This document shows positions 34,437 through 42,985 of a DNA stretch of 64,000 bases, piece by piece. Below the pieces are notes generated by a model. It made no database searches, was not told where the DNA came from, and worked only from the letters and a program-made list of their open reading frames with translations. The translations under genes were made by a program, and so were the position numbers. Within the stretch, counting starts at the first letter, position 1; every line of letters starts with the position of its first letter. The DNA comes from Gilichinskyi gelida (GTDB lineage Bacteria; Acidobacteriota; Thermoanaerobaculia; Gp7-AA8), in NCBI GenBank assembly GCA_038040385.1, contig JBBPII010000003.1, forward strand, positions 124,001 to 188,000. The letters run 5' to 3'.

Positions 34437-36185
34437 TCATCTTCCTTCCAGCTGCGCGAGCAGCTTCTTCGCGTCGCGGGCGATGTCGGCGTCGACGGTA
34501 CCGCCGATCAGCTGTTTGAGAGATTTGCGGGCGGCGGCGTAGTCGCCGCGGTTCACCTCGCCGATCGCCTTGTTGTATGCCTCGATCTGGCGGTTGGTGG
34601 CGGCGACTCTGGCGTAATCGTCGGCCTGCTTCTCGAGATCAGCGCGCGCGGCCTCGTCGAGATTCTGCTGTCGGACCAGCTCGTTGGCGCGGCCGGTCTC
34701 GACGCGTACGATCACCGCGCGCGCGGCGAAGGCCACTTGCGCATTGCGCGTGGCCTCGAGGCGCGCGAAGAGCTCCCCGGCCTTGGCGCGATCGCCGGTG
34801 CGGCGGTACATGGCGAAGAGATGCAGCGCATAGTCGGTGCGGGCGGGGAGGAGGGCGTGGGCGCGCTCCAGGGCGGCGATTCCCGGTCCCAGCTCACTAT
34901 AGTGTTCAGTAATATAGCTGGTGCCGAGCGCGCCGAGGGCGCGGGCGTCGGCATCGCCGAGGTCGATAGCGCGCTGGGCGAGTTCGCGCGCCTTGCGAAA
35001 GGCGGGTATGTCCGAGGTCTCCGTCGCTTCCGCCAGCGCGCCCATCTGATCCTTCATCAGCGACTCGGCGTAGTCGACGTAGATCTCCCCGTCGTTCGGA
35101 TCGGCGGCCAGCGCCTCGTCGAAGCGTCCGAGTCCGGCCAGCGAGCGGGCGTGACGGGAATTCGCCTCCAGCGCGCCGCGGAAGTGGTGCGTCGCCTCGT
35201 CCTTCATCTCCTCGATGTGGGCGAGGAAGCGCCCGAGCTCGTACAGCAAACCGGCGCGGTCGAGCGGCATCGCCTCGGTGGCCGCCTCGGTCGGCGGCAC
35301 GCGAAGCGTCAGGGTGAAATCGGGGCGCCGGAGCAGGTACGAATGCAGCGACGTCTCCAGATCGCGCAGCGAGCGTCCGTAGTTCTTCTGCAGCGCGGTC
35401 TCGACCGGTACGCGCTGCTCGACGTCGCGGAGGAAGTCGTAGAACGCCGCCCCGTCACGTCCTCCGTTGCGCATCAGCCAGTCGACCACCGCCCAGCTTT
35501 CGGCGTAGAAGATCGCCTGCCCCTCGGCCAGGTTGTACGTGTCGGAGTCGCGGCGGATGGAGAAGAGTTTCGCCAGCGGCAGGATCTTGCGCGTGCGCAA
35601 GATGTCGATGTGCCGCCGCAGCCGCACGCCGCCGTACAGCTTGCCGTTGCGGACCTCGGCGTTGCTGAAGTACTCCGCGAGTCCTTCTTCCAGCCAGAGC
35701 GGCGGCCGCGAGTCGCTGTTGCTGATCAGGTAATGCACCAGCTCGTGGAAGGGGGTGCGGTCGTCGCGTGAATAGGTGGCGTTGAGGATCATCGCCCCGC
35801 CCGATTTCTGCGACACGAAGACGCCGGTGACGTTCGCGTCGCGCCGGTCGAGGAGCATCTCGAAGTAGGGGCGGCTCTCGCGCGGCCGGGTGAAGAGGAA
35901 GATCCGCGTCGGCGCGTCAGGCGCGCTGCGAAACTGCGGCGAGAGGTTGGTCAGCGCCGAGGCGAGGGTTTCCAGATCGGCGGCGATGCTGCGCGTCCGC
36001 GGCTCGCCCGCGCTGCTGATGAAGACGAAATGCTTGGAGCGGACGACGATCCACTTCGCGTTGGGATCAGGGAAGGGGATCGGACCGGTGATGGTGCGCG
36101 CCGGGACGTCGCCCTTCACGCCCTTGAGGACGGGCGGCACGTAGCCGGTTTGGGCGGCGAGGAGGAGCGCGGCGAGTTGGATCAC
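34437..36185 (-). CDS. Exported metalloprotease-like protein with TPR domain
   Basis: A 582-residue protein with a short, weak N-terminal signal (MIQLAALLLAAQTG). The N-terminal half is of peptidase MA / DUF1570 type: TPFHELVHYLI has the zinc motif HExxH and LWLEEGLAEYF the third ligand Glu. The C-terminal half (about residues 290-582) is TPR-rich. In this family the protease is often inferred rather than shown. It stands alone downstream of the hicAB block, ending 12 bases after the right repeat. Confidence 0.85.
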   Translation of the reverse strand: MIQLAALLLAAQTGYVPPVLKGVKGDVPARTITGPIPFPDPNAKWIVVRSKHFVFISSAGEPRTRSIAADLETLASALTNLSPQFRSAPDAPTRIFLFTRPRESRPYFEMLLDRRDANVTGVFVSQKSGGAMILNATYSRDDRTPFHELVHYLISNSDSRPPLWLEEGLAEYFSNAEVRNGKLYGGVRLRRHIDILRTRKILPLAKLFSIRRDSDTYNLAEGQAIFYAESWAVVDWLMRNGGRDGAAFYDFLRDVEQRVPVETALQKNYGRSLRDLETSLHSYLLRRPDFTLTLRVPPTEAATEAMPLDRAGLLYELGRFLAHIEEMKDEATHHFRGALEANSRHARSLAGLGRFDEALAADPNDGEIYVDYAESLMKDQMGALAEATETSDIPAFRKARELAQRAIDLGDADARALGALGTSYITEHYSELGPGIAALERAHALLPARTDYALHLFAMYRRTGDRAKAGELFARLEATRNAQVAFAARAVIVRVETGRANELVRQQNLDEAARADLEKQADDYARVAATNRQIEAYNKAIGEVNRGDYAAARKSLKQLIGGTVDADIARDAKKLLAQLEGR

Positions 36186-36189
36186 GTCG

Positions 36190-36249
36190 TTACAACGTGA
36201 ACTGTCCCGCCTCGATCACAGATTTCACCTTGGCGGCGGGTTTCAGCTC
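36190..36249 (-). pseudogene. Relic of a dihydrolipoamide acyltransferase 3' end
   Basis: The minus strand encodes PAAKVKSVIEAGQFTL and a stop, which matches the last residues of the intact E2 gene at 36722 (FMAKVKATIEAGQFSA). Only about 20 codons remain. The cupin gene lies between this relic and the intact E2 gene. Confidence 0.7.
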
Positions 36250-36271
36250 CGGCGGAGCTATGCTTGCCGTT

Positions 36272-36688
36272 ATGCACAAACCCCTCAGCGTTCTCGTCGG
36301 ATTTCTCTGCGTCATGCTCGTGCCGCTCACCGCTGTGGCGGCGGAATCGAAGATGGAGATGGAGCCGGTGGTCATCCATTCGTCCGACATGAAGTACGTT
36401 GCGCTTTCGCCAGATGTCAGAAGAGCGGTGATCTGGGGTAATCCCGACGGCGCGTATCAGGCGCTCACGCGAATTGCAAAAGGGGCGAAGGCCCCGATGC
36501 GCACGCCTCCGCACGACCTGCGAATCGTTGTCTTGTCAGGATACTTGGGGTTCCACGCCGGCTCAGGTGAAAAGCGGATCGTCTTCGCGACGTATGTGAT
36601 GGTACCGGCCGGCTTACCGTTCACCGCAGATTGCGATACCTCATCGACGTGTTTTTGGGTCGAGCAGTCGTCGGGCAAGATGCCATGA
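36272..36688 (+). CDS. Exported cupin-domain protein (DUF4437-like)
   Basis: A 138-residue protein with signal peptide (MHKPLSVLVGFLCVMLVPLTAVAA). The mature part is cupin-like: the phasing PDGAYQALTRIAKGAKAPM, DLRIVVLSGYLGF and YVMVPAGLPF follows the two cupin motifs, but metal-binding His residues are mostly absent. ATG 36260 is an alternative start. It lies in an insertion between the E2 gene and its relic. Confidence 0.72.
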   Translation: MHKPLSVLVGFLCVMLVPLTAVAAESKMEMEPVVIHSSDMKYVALSPDVRRAVIWGNPDGAYQALTRIAKGAKAPMRTPPHDLRIVVLSGYLGFHAGSGEKRIVFATYVMVPAGLPFTADCDTSSTCFWVEQSSGKMP

Positions 36689-36721
36689 ACGAGCGCCCCG
36701 CCGGTCCGAGCCTGCGCCGCG

Positions 36722-38053
36722 CTAAGCCGAGAACTGCCCCGCCTCGATCGTCGCCTTCACCTTGGCCATGAACTGATCGGCCACCGCGCCGTCGACCAGG
36801 CGGTGGTCGAAGGTCAACGAGAGGATGCACATCGAGCGGATGGCGATGAAGTCGCCGTCCTTGGTCTCGACCACCACCGGCCGCTTCTTCACGCCGCCGA
36901 CGCCGAGGATGGCCACCTGCGGCTGGTTGATGATCGGCGTCCCGAACAGGCCGCCGTAGATGCCGGGGTTGGTGATGGTGAAGGTTCCGCCCTGCACGTC
37001 GTCGGGACTGAGCTTCTTGGTCCGGGCCCGCTCGCCGAGGTCGTTGATGGCGCGGGCCAGGCCGAGGACGTTCTTCTCGTCGGCGTTGCGGACCACCGGA
37101 ACGATCAGGCCCCAGTCGAGCGCCACGGCGATGCCGATGTTGTAGTCGCGGTGGTAGGTGACGGAGGTTTCATCCATCGACGCGTTGATGATGGGGAAGT
37201 CGCGCAGGCCGGCGACGACCGCCTGCACGATGAACGGCAGGAAGGTGAGCTTGACGCCGCGCTCGGCGTAGGCGTCCTTGTTCTGGCGGCGGAGTTTGTC
37301 CAGCTTGGTGAAGTCGACTTCGAACACGGTGGTGACGTGCGCCGAGGTCTGCTTCGACTGCACCATGTGCTTGGCGATGCTCTTGCGCATCACGGAGAGG
37401 GGCTCGATGCGGTCGGCTTCTGGAGCGGCCGGCTTCGGGTGGGGGGGCGCCTCGGCGGCCGGAGCGGCCACCGCTACACCACTCGGCTGGATGTAGCCGA
37501 GGATGTCGTTCTTGGTGACGCGGCCGGAGACTCCGGAGCCCTGGATGTTGGTGATGTCGATGTTGTTCTCGCGCGCGATCTTGCGGACCAGGGGGCTGGA
37601 TTTGGTGCGGCGGCGCTCTTCGAGGGAGGTTGGTTCTTCTTGCGAGGGCTCGGGTTCGGGTTGCGGGGGCGGTTGCGGGGTCTCGGGGGCTCGGGGGCTC
37701 GGCGGGGCGGGCGGGGGGGCGGGCTGCTCGGGTTCGGGTGTAGCGGCGGCCGCTTCGGCTGCCGGCTGTTCCGGCGGGGGGGCGGGGGCGGCAGCGGGCG
37801 CCGCCACACTTTCACCATCCGTCGCGATCCTCGCGACGACCGAGTTCACACCCACCGTCTGCCCTTCCTGGACGAGGATCTCGGTCAGCGTCCCGGCGGC
37901 CGGCGAGGGGATCTCGGCGTCGACTTTGTCGGTCGAGATCTCGAGCAGCGGCTCGTCGCGCTCGACCTTTTCTCCCGGCTTCTTGAGCCAGCGAACGACG
38001 GTCCCTTCGGCGATCGATTCGCCCATTTGCGGCATTACGACGTCAATGGCCAT
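36722..38053 (-). CDS. 2-oxoacid dehydrogenase E2 (dihydrolipoamide acyltransferase)
   Basis: A 443-residue E2. One lipoyl domain (residues 1-80, LEISTDKVDAE with the lipoyl Lys), a Pro/Ala/Glu linker enriched by a repeat, a peripheral-subunit-binding domain (SPLVRKIARENNIDITNIQG) and the catalytic domain ending DHRLVDGAVADQF, which has the catalytic His and Asp. It is last in the operon of E3, E1alpha, E1beta and phosphatase. Pyruvate, 2-oxoglutarate and branched-chain types cannot be told apart surely; separate E1 subunits fit branched-chain or pyruvate. Confidence 0.93.
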   Translation of the reverse strand: MAIDVVMPQMGESIAEGTVVRWLKKPGEKVERDEPLLEISTDKVDAEIPSPAAGTLTEILVQEGQTVGVNSVVARIATDGESVAAPAAAPAPPPEQPAAEAAAATPEPEQPAPPPAPPSPRAPETPQPPPQPEPEPSQEEPTSLEERRRTKSSPLVRKIARENNIDITNIQGSGVSGRVTKNDILGYIQPSGVAVAAPAAEAPPHPKPAAPEADRIEPLSVMRKSIAKHMVQSKQTSAHVTTVFEVDFTKLDKLRRQNKDAYAERGVKLTFLPFIVQAVVAGLRDFPIINASMDETSVTYHRDYNIGIAVALDWGLIVPVVRNADEKNVLGLARAINDLGERARTKKLSPDDVQGGTFTITNPGIYGGLFGTPIINQPQVAILGVGGVKKRPVVVETKDGDFIAIRSMCILSLTFDHRLVDGAVADQFMAKVKATIEAGQFSA

Positions 38054-38069
38054 AGCGGTCGCTTTCTTA

Positions 38070-38522
38070 TCACAGAGCGTGGAGGTAGGCGGCGAAGACG
38101 TCGTTGAACAATGCGCCGGGACGCCGTTCGCGGATGCGCTGCACGATCTCCGGACCGCGCATGCCGAGGTTGTTGAGGATCACGCCGGCGACGAGGGCGG
38201 AGCGGTTGAAGCCCATGCCGCAGTGCGAGAGCACGCCGTGGCCGCCGCGGATGAGCTGCGCGCCGAGGTTGCCGATCGCGTCGAGGCGCGTCAGCGGCGG
38301 CAGCTCCTCGTCATAGATCGGGAAGTAGATGTACACGCATCCCTCGGGCGCGGTGGGGATGCACTGATCGAGACCGCCTTCCATGTCGATCACCGTGTCG
38401 ATGCCGAGGGCCGAGACGGGCGCCCACTCGCGGATGACGGGCGAGATGAAGAGCTTCCCGTGATCGTCGATCTGATGGAAGGTGGCGGCCAAAGGGTCGG
38501 CCCGATTGATGGTTTTCTGCAT
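38070..38522 (-). CDS. Dual-specificity / tyrosine phosphatase-like protein
   Basis: A 150-residue protein of the Cys-based phosphatase superfamily. The signature loop HCGMGFNRS carries nucleophile Cys and Arg (C-x5-R), and the general acid may come from FPIYDEELP. ATG 38522 (MQKTINRADP) is chosen because the upstream frame runs through a palindromic repeat. It sits between E1beta and E2, an unusual place, which suggests a part in controlling the complex by dephosphorylation or removing a phosphorylated metabolite. Confidence 0.85.
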   Translation of the reverse strand: MQKTINRADPLAATFHQIDDHGKLFISPVIREWAPVSALGIDTVIDMEGGLDQCIPTAPEGCVYIYFPIYDEELPPLTRLDAIGNLGAQLIRGGHGVLSHCGMGFNRSALVAGVILNNLGMRGPEIVQRIRERRPGALFNDVFAAYLHAL

Positions 38523-38529
38523 GTGTTTC

Positions 38530-38591
38530 GTTCGCCGTTGGCTGTTGGCCGTTGACCGTAGTCGGCCAACGGTCAACGGTCAACTGCGAAC
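38530..38591. repeat. Palindromic repeat, GCCGTTGACC family, copy B
   Basis: Two 29-base imperfect inverted arms (38530-38558, 38563-38591) made of GTTGGCCGTTGACC units. It lies between E1beta (2 bases from its stop) and the phosphatase start (7 bases away). Confidence 0.8.
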
Positions 38592-38593
38592 CC

Positions 38594-39562
38594 TCAGTAC
38601 GCCAGCAGCTCGCGCGCCGCGGCGATGACTTTATCGCGATTCGGGAGCGCGAACGCCTCGAGCGGAGGCGAATACGGGGTCGGCACGTCCAGCGCCGCCA
38701 CGCGCTTGACCGGTGCGTCGAGGTAGTCGAACGCCTTCTCCGCGATGCGCGCCGCAAACTCCGCACCCGCGCCGCCGGTCAGCGGCGCCTCGTGCAGGAT
38801 GATGACCCGGTTGGTCTTGGCCACCGACTCGAGGATCGCTTCTTCGTCGAACGGGATGATGGAGCGGAGGTCGACGATCTCGACGGAGACGCCCTCCTTC
38901 GCCAGCGCGTCGGCCGCCTCGTCCGCGACGTAGATCATCGCCGACCAGGTGATGATCGTCAGGTCCTTCCCTCGGCGCCGCACATTCGCCTTGCCGATCG
39001 GCACGATGTAGTCGTCCGTTGGCAGCTCTTCCTTGATGCGGCGGTAAAGGTATTTGTGCTCGATGAAGAGCACGGGATCGTCGTCGCGGATGGCGGCCTT
39101 CAGCAGGCCTTTCGCGTCGTATGCGGTCCCCGGCGAGACGATCTTGATCCCCGGCCGGTTCATGAACATCGCCTCGGGATTGAGGGAGTGAAACGGCCCG
39201 CCGTGCACGCCGCCGCCCGCCGGGCCGCGCACGACGATAGGGCACGCGCGGCCGTAGAGGTAACGGTTCGTCGCCGTGAAGTTGACCAGCATGTCGTACG
39301 CGCAGGTGATGAAGTCGATGAACTGCATCTCCGCGATGGGCCGCATGCCCATCAGCGCGGCGCCCGAGGCCGCGCCGGCGATGGCGATCTCGGAGATCGG
39401 TGTGTCGATGACGCGATCCGGGAAACGATCGATCAGCCCCTTGCTCGTGCCGAACGCTCCGCCGTAGGCGCCAACGTCCTCGCCGATGAGGAAGACGCGC
39501 TCGTCGCGGGCCATCTCCTCGGCCATGGCCTGGGTGATCGCGTCGAGGTAGGTGGTTTCCAT
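38594..39562 (-). CDS. 2-oxoacid dehydrogenase E1 beta subunit
   Basis: A 322-residue TPP-enzyme beta chain. The family features are METTYLDAITQAMAEEMARD, then RVFLIGEDVGAYGGAFG, the conserved RGPAGGGVHGGPFHSLNPEA and a C-terminal transketolase-C domain. It pairs with E1alpha, which is upstream, to decarboxylate the 2-oxoacid. The gene is complete. Confidence 0.93.
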   Translation of the reverse strand: METTYLDAITQAMAEEMARDERVFLIGEDVGAYGGAFGTSKGLIDRFPDRVIDTPISEIAIAGAASGAALMGMRPIAEMQFIDFITCAYDMLVNFTATNRYLYGRACPIVVRGPAGGGVHGGPFHSLNPEAMFMNRPGIKIVSPGTAYDAKGLLKAAIRDDDPVLFIEHKYLYRRIKEELPTDDYIVPIGKANVRRRGKDLTIITWSAMIYVADEAADALAKEGVSVEIVDLRSIIPFDEEAILESVAKTNRVIILHEAPLTGGAGAEFAARIAEKAFDYLDAPVKRVAALDVPTPYSPPLEAFALPNRDKVIAAARELLAY

Positions 39563-39567
39563 GTCGC

Positions 39568-39676
39568 AAAATTTATCCCGCGCTTCAGCGCGGGATCATC
39601 GGAACGACCGCGCCTGATTGATCGTTTGAGCGCGGTCGTTCCGCTGATCCCGTCCCTGCGGGACGGGATAAACTGA
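39568..39676. repeat. Nested palindromes between E1alpha and E1beta genes
   Basis: Three hairpins in series: TATCCCGCGCTTCAGCGCGGGAT, a GGAACGACCGCGC / GCGCGGTCGTTCC pair, and ATCCCGTCCCTGCGGGACGGGAT. The whole is framed by AATTTATCC and GGATAAA, as in the hairpin at 31499-31538. Confidence 0.7.
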
Positions 39677-39679
39677 AAA

Positions 39680-40678
39680 TCAAGACCAATATCCATCTCC
39701 TGCGAACAATCCTTTCGCAGCGTCCTCGCCGCGAGGCATTGGCGACCTCTCCGCCTCGTCAGTCGCGGCATCCACCTCTTTCCGCACGCGTTGCTGGATC
39801 GCTTCAAAGTCCGCCTCGGACGCCACGCCTTCGTCGATCAGCGTCCGCTCGTAGCGCTCGATGGGGTCCTTGCCGCGCCACTCGTCGATGATCTCCTGTG
39901 GCACGTACGACTGGTTGTCGTGCTCGGCGTGGCCTTTGAGGCGGAAGGTGAGCACTTCGAGGAGCGTGACGCCGCCGCCGGCGCGCGCGCGCTCGACGGC
40001 GCGGCGGGTTGCGCCGTAGACGGCGAGGACGTCGTTGCCGTCGACGGTCTCACCTTCGCAGCCGACGCCGACCGCCTTGTCGGCGAGGGTTTTCGCCGCG
40101 GTCTGCTTGGAGGTCGGCGTCGAGTACGCGTAGGCGTTGTTTTCCACGATCACCACCATCGGCAACCGCTGCACGGTGGCGAAGTTGAGCCCTTCCCAGA
40201 ACGCGCCGGTGGACGAGCCGCCGTCGCCGATGAACGCCAGTGTGACGAGGTTCTTCTTCTGCATCCGGCCGGCGAGGGCGATGCCGGCCATGACCGGGAT
40301 CATGTCGCCGAGCATGGAGATCTGTCCGATGAAGCCGTCGCGCGCCGGATTGCCGAAGTGGATGTTCAGCTCACGCCCGCGCGTCGGCGAGTCGCCCTTG
40401 GCCATGTACTGCTTGATGATGTCGGCCGGCTTCGCGCCGGCGACGAGGATCGATCCGAGGTTGCGGATCAGCGGCTGCACCACGTCGCCCTTGTCGTAGT
40501 CGAGCGCGTACGCCGCGGCGACCGACTCCCCCTCCTGCCCGAGCGATCGATACAGGCCGCCAATCACCTTCGCCTGCCGGAACAGCGCGACGAGGCGCTC
40601 CTCGAGCGTGCGCGTCAAGCGCAGGTAGTAGGCGATTTCGAGGAGTTGCTCGCGCGAGAGCCCGTGTGCGTCGATCAC
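39680..40678 (-). CDS. 2-oxoacid dehydrogenase E1 alpha subunit
   Basis: A 332-residue TPP-binding subunit. FIGDGGSSTGAFWEGLNFAT, followed by VENNAYAYSTP, is the TPP motif (GDG...NN). GTG 40678 overlaps the E3 stop as GTGA, so translation is coupled. The far longer frame upstream is not used. The alpha chain completes an E1 heterotetramer. Confidence 0.93.
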   Translation of the reverse strand: MIDAHGLSREQLLEIAYYLRLTRTLEERLVALFRQAKVIGGLYRSLGQEGESVAAAYALDYDKGDVVQPLIRNLGSILVAGAKPADIIKQYMAKGDSPTRGRELNIHFGNPARDGFIGQISMLGDMIPVMAGIALAGRMQKKNLVTLAFIGDGGSSTGAFWEGLNFATVQRLPMVVIVENNAYAYSTPTSKQTAAKTLADKAVGVGCEGETVDGNDVLAVYGATRRAVERARAGGGVTLLEVLTFRLKGHAEHDNQSYVPQEIIDEWRGKDPIERYERTLIDEGVASEADFEAIQQRVRKEVDAATDEAERSPMPRGEDAAKGLFAGDGYWS

Positions 40679-42060
40679 TGGTGAATCGAATGCCCCGCGA
40701 CGTCTTCCGCCGCTTCCATCAGCGCTTCGGAGAGTGTCGGGTGGGCGTGGATGGTCTTGGCGATCGACTCGCTGGTGGCCTCGAGCTCCAGCGCCGCGCA
40801 GGCTTCGACGATCAGCTCCGTGGCCTTGGGGCCGACGATGTGCACGCCGAGGAGCTCGTCGTACTTGGCGTCGACGACGTACTTCACCAGGCCGCCGGAC
40901 TCGCCGATGATCTTCGCCTTGGAGTTCGCGGTGAACGGGAACTTGCCGAGCTTCACTTCGTAGCCGCGTTCCTTCGCCTTCCGCTCGGTCAGGCCGACCG
41001 ACGCCACCTCGGGGTCGGTGTAGGTGCAGTTCGGGACGTGGTCGTAGTTGATCGGGCGAACCTCGAGGCCTTTGATGTGCTCGACGGCCAGGATTCCCTC
41101 GGCCGAGGCGCAGTGGGCGAGGGCGGGGGTGGGGACGATGTCGCCGATGGCGTAGACGTTCGGCTCGGCGGTGCGCATCAACTGGTCGACCTGCACGTAG
41201 CCGCGGTCGAGCTGCACTTTCGTTTTCTCCAGTCCGCAATTCTCGGTGACCGCGCGGCGTCCGGTTGCGGAGAGGACCAGGTCGACGTCGAAGGTCTGCT
41301 GCTTTCCCTTGGTGGAGACGACGACCTTGACGCCGGCATCGCCCGGCTCGGCCGACTCCACCTTCGCGTCGGTGAAGACGTCGATGCCTTTCTTCTTGAA
41401 GATGCGAGTGAACTCCTTCGAGATCTCGTCGTCCTCGATGGGGAGGAGCTGGGGCATCACTTCCACGATTGTTACCTTGGTACCAAAGCGGCTGAAGATG
41501 GAGGCGAACTCGCAGCCCACCGCGCCCGCGCCGATCACCAGCATCGACTTCGGCACCTCGGTCAGTTTCAGGATGTGATCGGAGTTGATGATGCGCTGGC
41601 CGTCGGTCTTGATGTGCGGGAGGTCCTTCGGTGTCGAGCCCATGGCCAGGATGATGTTTTTGGTCTGGAGCTGCTTGCCGTCAACGTCGATGGTGTTGCG
41701 GTCGACGACTTTGCCGAAGCCGCTGATGCGCTCCACTTTGTTCTTCTTGAATAGAAACTCGATGCCCTTGGCGTTCTGATCGACGACGCCCTGCTTGCGG
41801 GTCTGCACGGCGCCCCAGTCGAGGCTGACGTCGCCCACCGTGATGCCGAACTCCTTTGCTTTCTGGATCTTCTGCCAGATGTCGGCGTTCTCCAGCAGGG
41901 CCTTGGTGGGGATGCAGCCGCGATGGAGGCACGTGCCGCCGAGGAATGGATCTTTCTCGACGACGGCGACTTTGAGGCCGAGCTGCCCCGCGCGGATGCC
42001 CGCGACGTAGCCTCCGGGGCCGCTGCCGATGACCACGACGTCGTACTGTTGATCAGCCAA
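40675..42060 (-). CDS. lpdA: Dihydrolipoyl dehydrogenase (E3)
   Basis: A 461-residue FAD enzyme. GSGPGGYVAGIRAGQLG binds FAD, CLHRGCIPTKALL holds the redox-active disulfide, VIGAGAVGCEFASIF binds NAD, and the C-terminal HAHPTLSEALMEA has the catalytic His-Glu. It reoxidises the lipoyl group of E2. It is first in the operon. A plus-strand gene starts 32 bases away. Confidence 0.96.
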   Translation of the reverse strand: MADQQYDVVVIGSGPGGYVAGIRAGQLGLKVAVVEKDPFLGGTCLHRGCIPTKALLENADIWQKIQKAKEFGITVGDVSLDWGAVQTRKQGVVDQNAKGIEFLFKKNKVERISGFGKVVDRNTIDVDGKQLQTKNIILAMGSTPKDLPHIKTDGQRIINSDHILKLTEVPKSMLVIGAGAVGCEFASIFSRFGTKVTIVEVMPQLLPIEDDEISKEFTRIFKKKGIDVFTDAKVESAEPGDAGVKVVVSTKGKQQTFDVDLVLSATGRRAVTENCGLEKTKVQLDRGYVQVDQLMRTAEPNVYAIGDIVPTPALAHCASAEGILAVEHIKGLEVRPINYDHVPNCTYTDPEVASVGLTERKAKERGYEVKLGKFPFTANSKAKIIGESGGLVKYVVDAKYDELLGVHIVGPKATELIVEACAALELEATSESIAKTIHAHPTLSEALMEAAEDVAGHSIHQ

Positions 42061-42091
42061 ATGAAACCTCCGTTCGCGCGGCGCGAATTAT

Positions 42092-42940
42092 ATGCACATG
42101 AGAACCGCGCTGATGCTCCTGCTGGTCGCCGCGACCGCGCACGCCCATCCGTCGGTCAGCGTGGTCATCGATTCCCACGGCAACGTCTACTACTCCGACC
42201 TCGCGCAGGTGTGGCGCGTGGCCACCGACGGGGCGAAGTCGGTGGTCGTCCCGAACGTGCACACGCACGAGCTGTACCTCGACGCGCAGGACAACCTCTC
42301 CGGCGAGCATCTTTGGTATGAAGGCGAGGCGACCAAGAAGTGGGGGCACTACTTCTGGCGCCGGACGGCCGCCGGCAGCGTCGAGCGCATCATGCCGGCG
42401 CACGAGCCGTTCAAGAACGAAGACGACGTGTCGTTCGTGCGCGACCGGGCCGGCAATCAATACTGGGCCGACCGCAAGAACAACGCGATCATGAAGCGCA
42501 CGCCGGCGGGGCAGAAGTCGGTGCTCGCGCGCGGGAAGTTCGGCGACGTGCGGTGGATGACGGCCAGTCCGGAGGGGGTCATCTATTTCGTCGACACCCT
42601 CGATCTGCTGCGCGTCACGCCCGACGGGAGGATGAGCGTCCTCGCCCGCGGGATCAGCACCAAGAACCTGGTCGACCTCGGGCCGGCGCATCACCAGATC
42701 ATGGGCCTCTGGACCGATCGCGCCGGCAACGTCTACGCCGCGGACAACAAGAACAACGTGGTCAAGCGCATCGCCAAAGACGGGACGATCACGATCATCG
42801 CCCGCTCGGCGTTGCCGTGGTCGGTCACCGGCGGCACCTTCGCCCCGAACGGCGATCTCTGGCTGCTGGAGTACGCGATGTACGACGCGCGGGTGCGGCG
42901 GATCGATGGGAGTCGTTTGCCGTTGACCGTTGGCCGTTGA
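42092..42940 (+). CDS. Exported NHL/beta-propeller repeat protein
   Basis: A 282-residue secreted protein with signal peptide (MRTALMLLLVAATAHA). The repeats have an NHL-like pattern: SHGNVYYSDLAQVWRVATDG, RAGNQYWADRKNNAIMKRT and RAGNVYAADNKNNVVKRI. The last 8 residues (RLPLTVGR) and the stop are supplied by palindromic repeat copy C, so the ancestral C-terminus is lost. Function is unknown; such propellers bind ligands or act as lactonases. Confidence 0.8.
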   Translation: MHMRTALMLLLVAATAHAHPSVSVVIDSHGNVYYSDLAQVWRVATDGAKSVVVPNVHTHELYLDAQDNLSGEHLWYEGEATKKWGHYFWRRTAAGSVERIMPAHEPFKNEDDVSFVRDRAGNQYWADRKNNAIMKRTPAGQKSVLARGKFGDVRWMTASPEGVIYFVDTLDLLRVTPDGRMSVLARGISTKNLVDLGPAHHQIMGLWTDRAGNVYAADNKNNVVKRIAKDGTITIIARSALPWSVTGGTFAPNGDLWLLEYAMYDARVRRIDGSRLPLTVGR

Positions 42941-42983
42941 CCGAGCCGCTGATACGGCCAACGGCCAACAGCCAACGGCGAAC
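42915..42983. repeat. Palindromic repeat, GCCGTTGACC family, copy C
   Basis: Two 29-base arms (42915-42943, 42955-42983), nearly perfect inverted repeats. The left arm encodes the end and stop codon of the propeller gene. The right arm ends 2 bases before the stop of the giant secreted protein gene on the other strand. Confidence 0.85.
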
Positions 42984-42985
42984 AA

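Noticed and set aside
37661..37716. GGGGTCTCGGGGGCTCGGGG run in the E2 linker as another copy of the hicAB-flanking repeat
   Set aside because: It resembles the repeat but is also simply the Pro/Glu codons of a normal E2 linker; too degenerate to count as a copy.
40679..41239. N-terminal extension of E1alpha by about 187 codons
   Set aside because: It is antisense-like low-complexity sequence within the E3 gene. GTG 40678 gives the normal E1alpha start.
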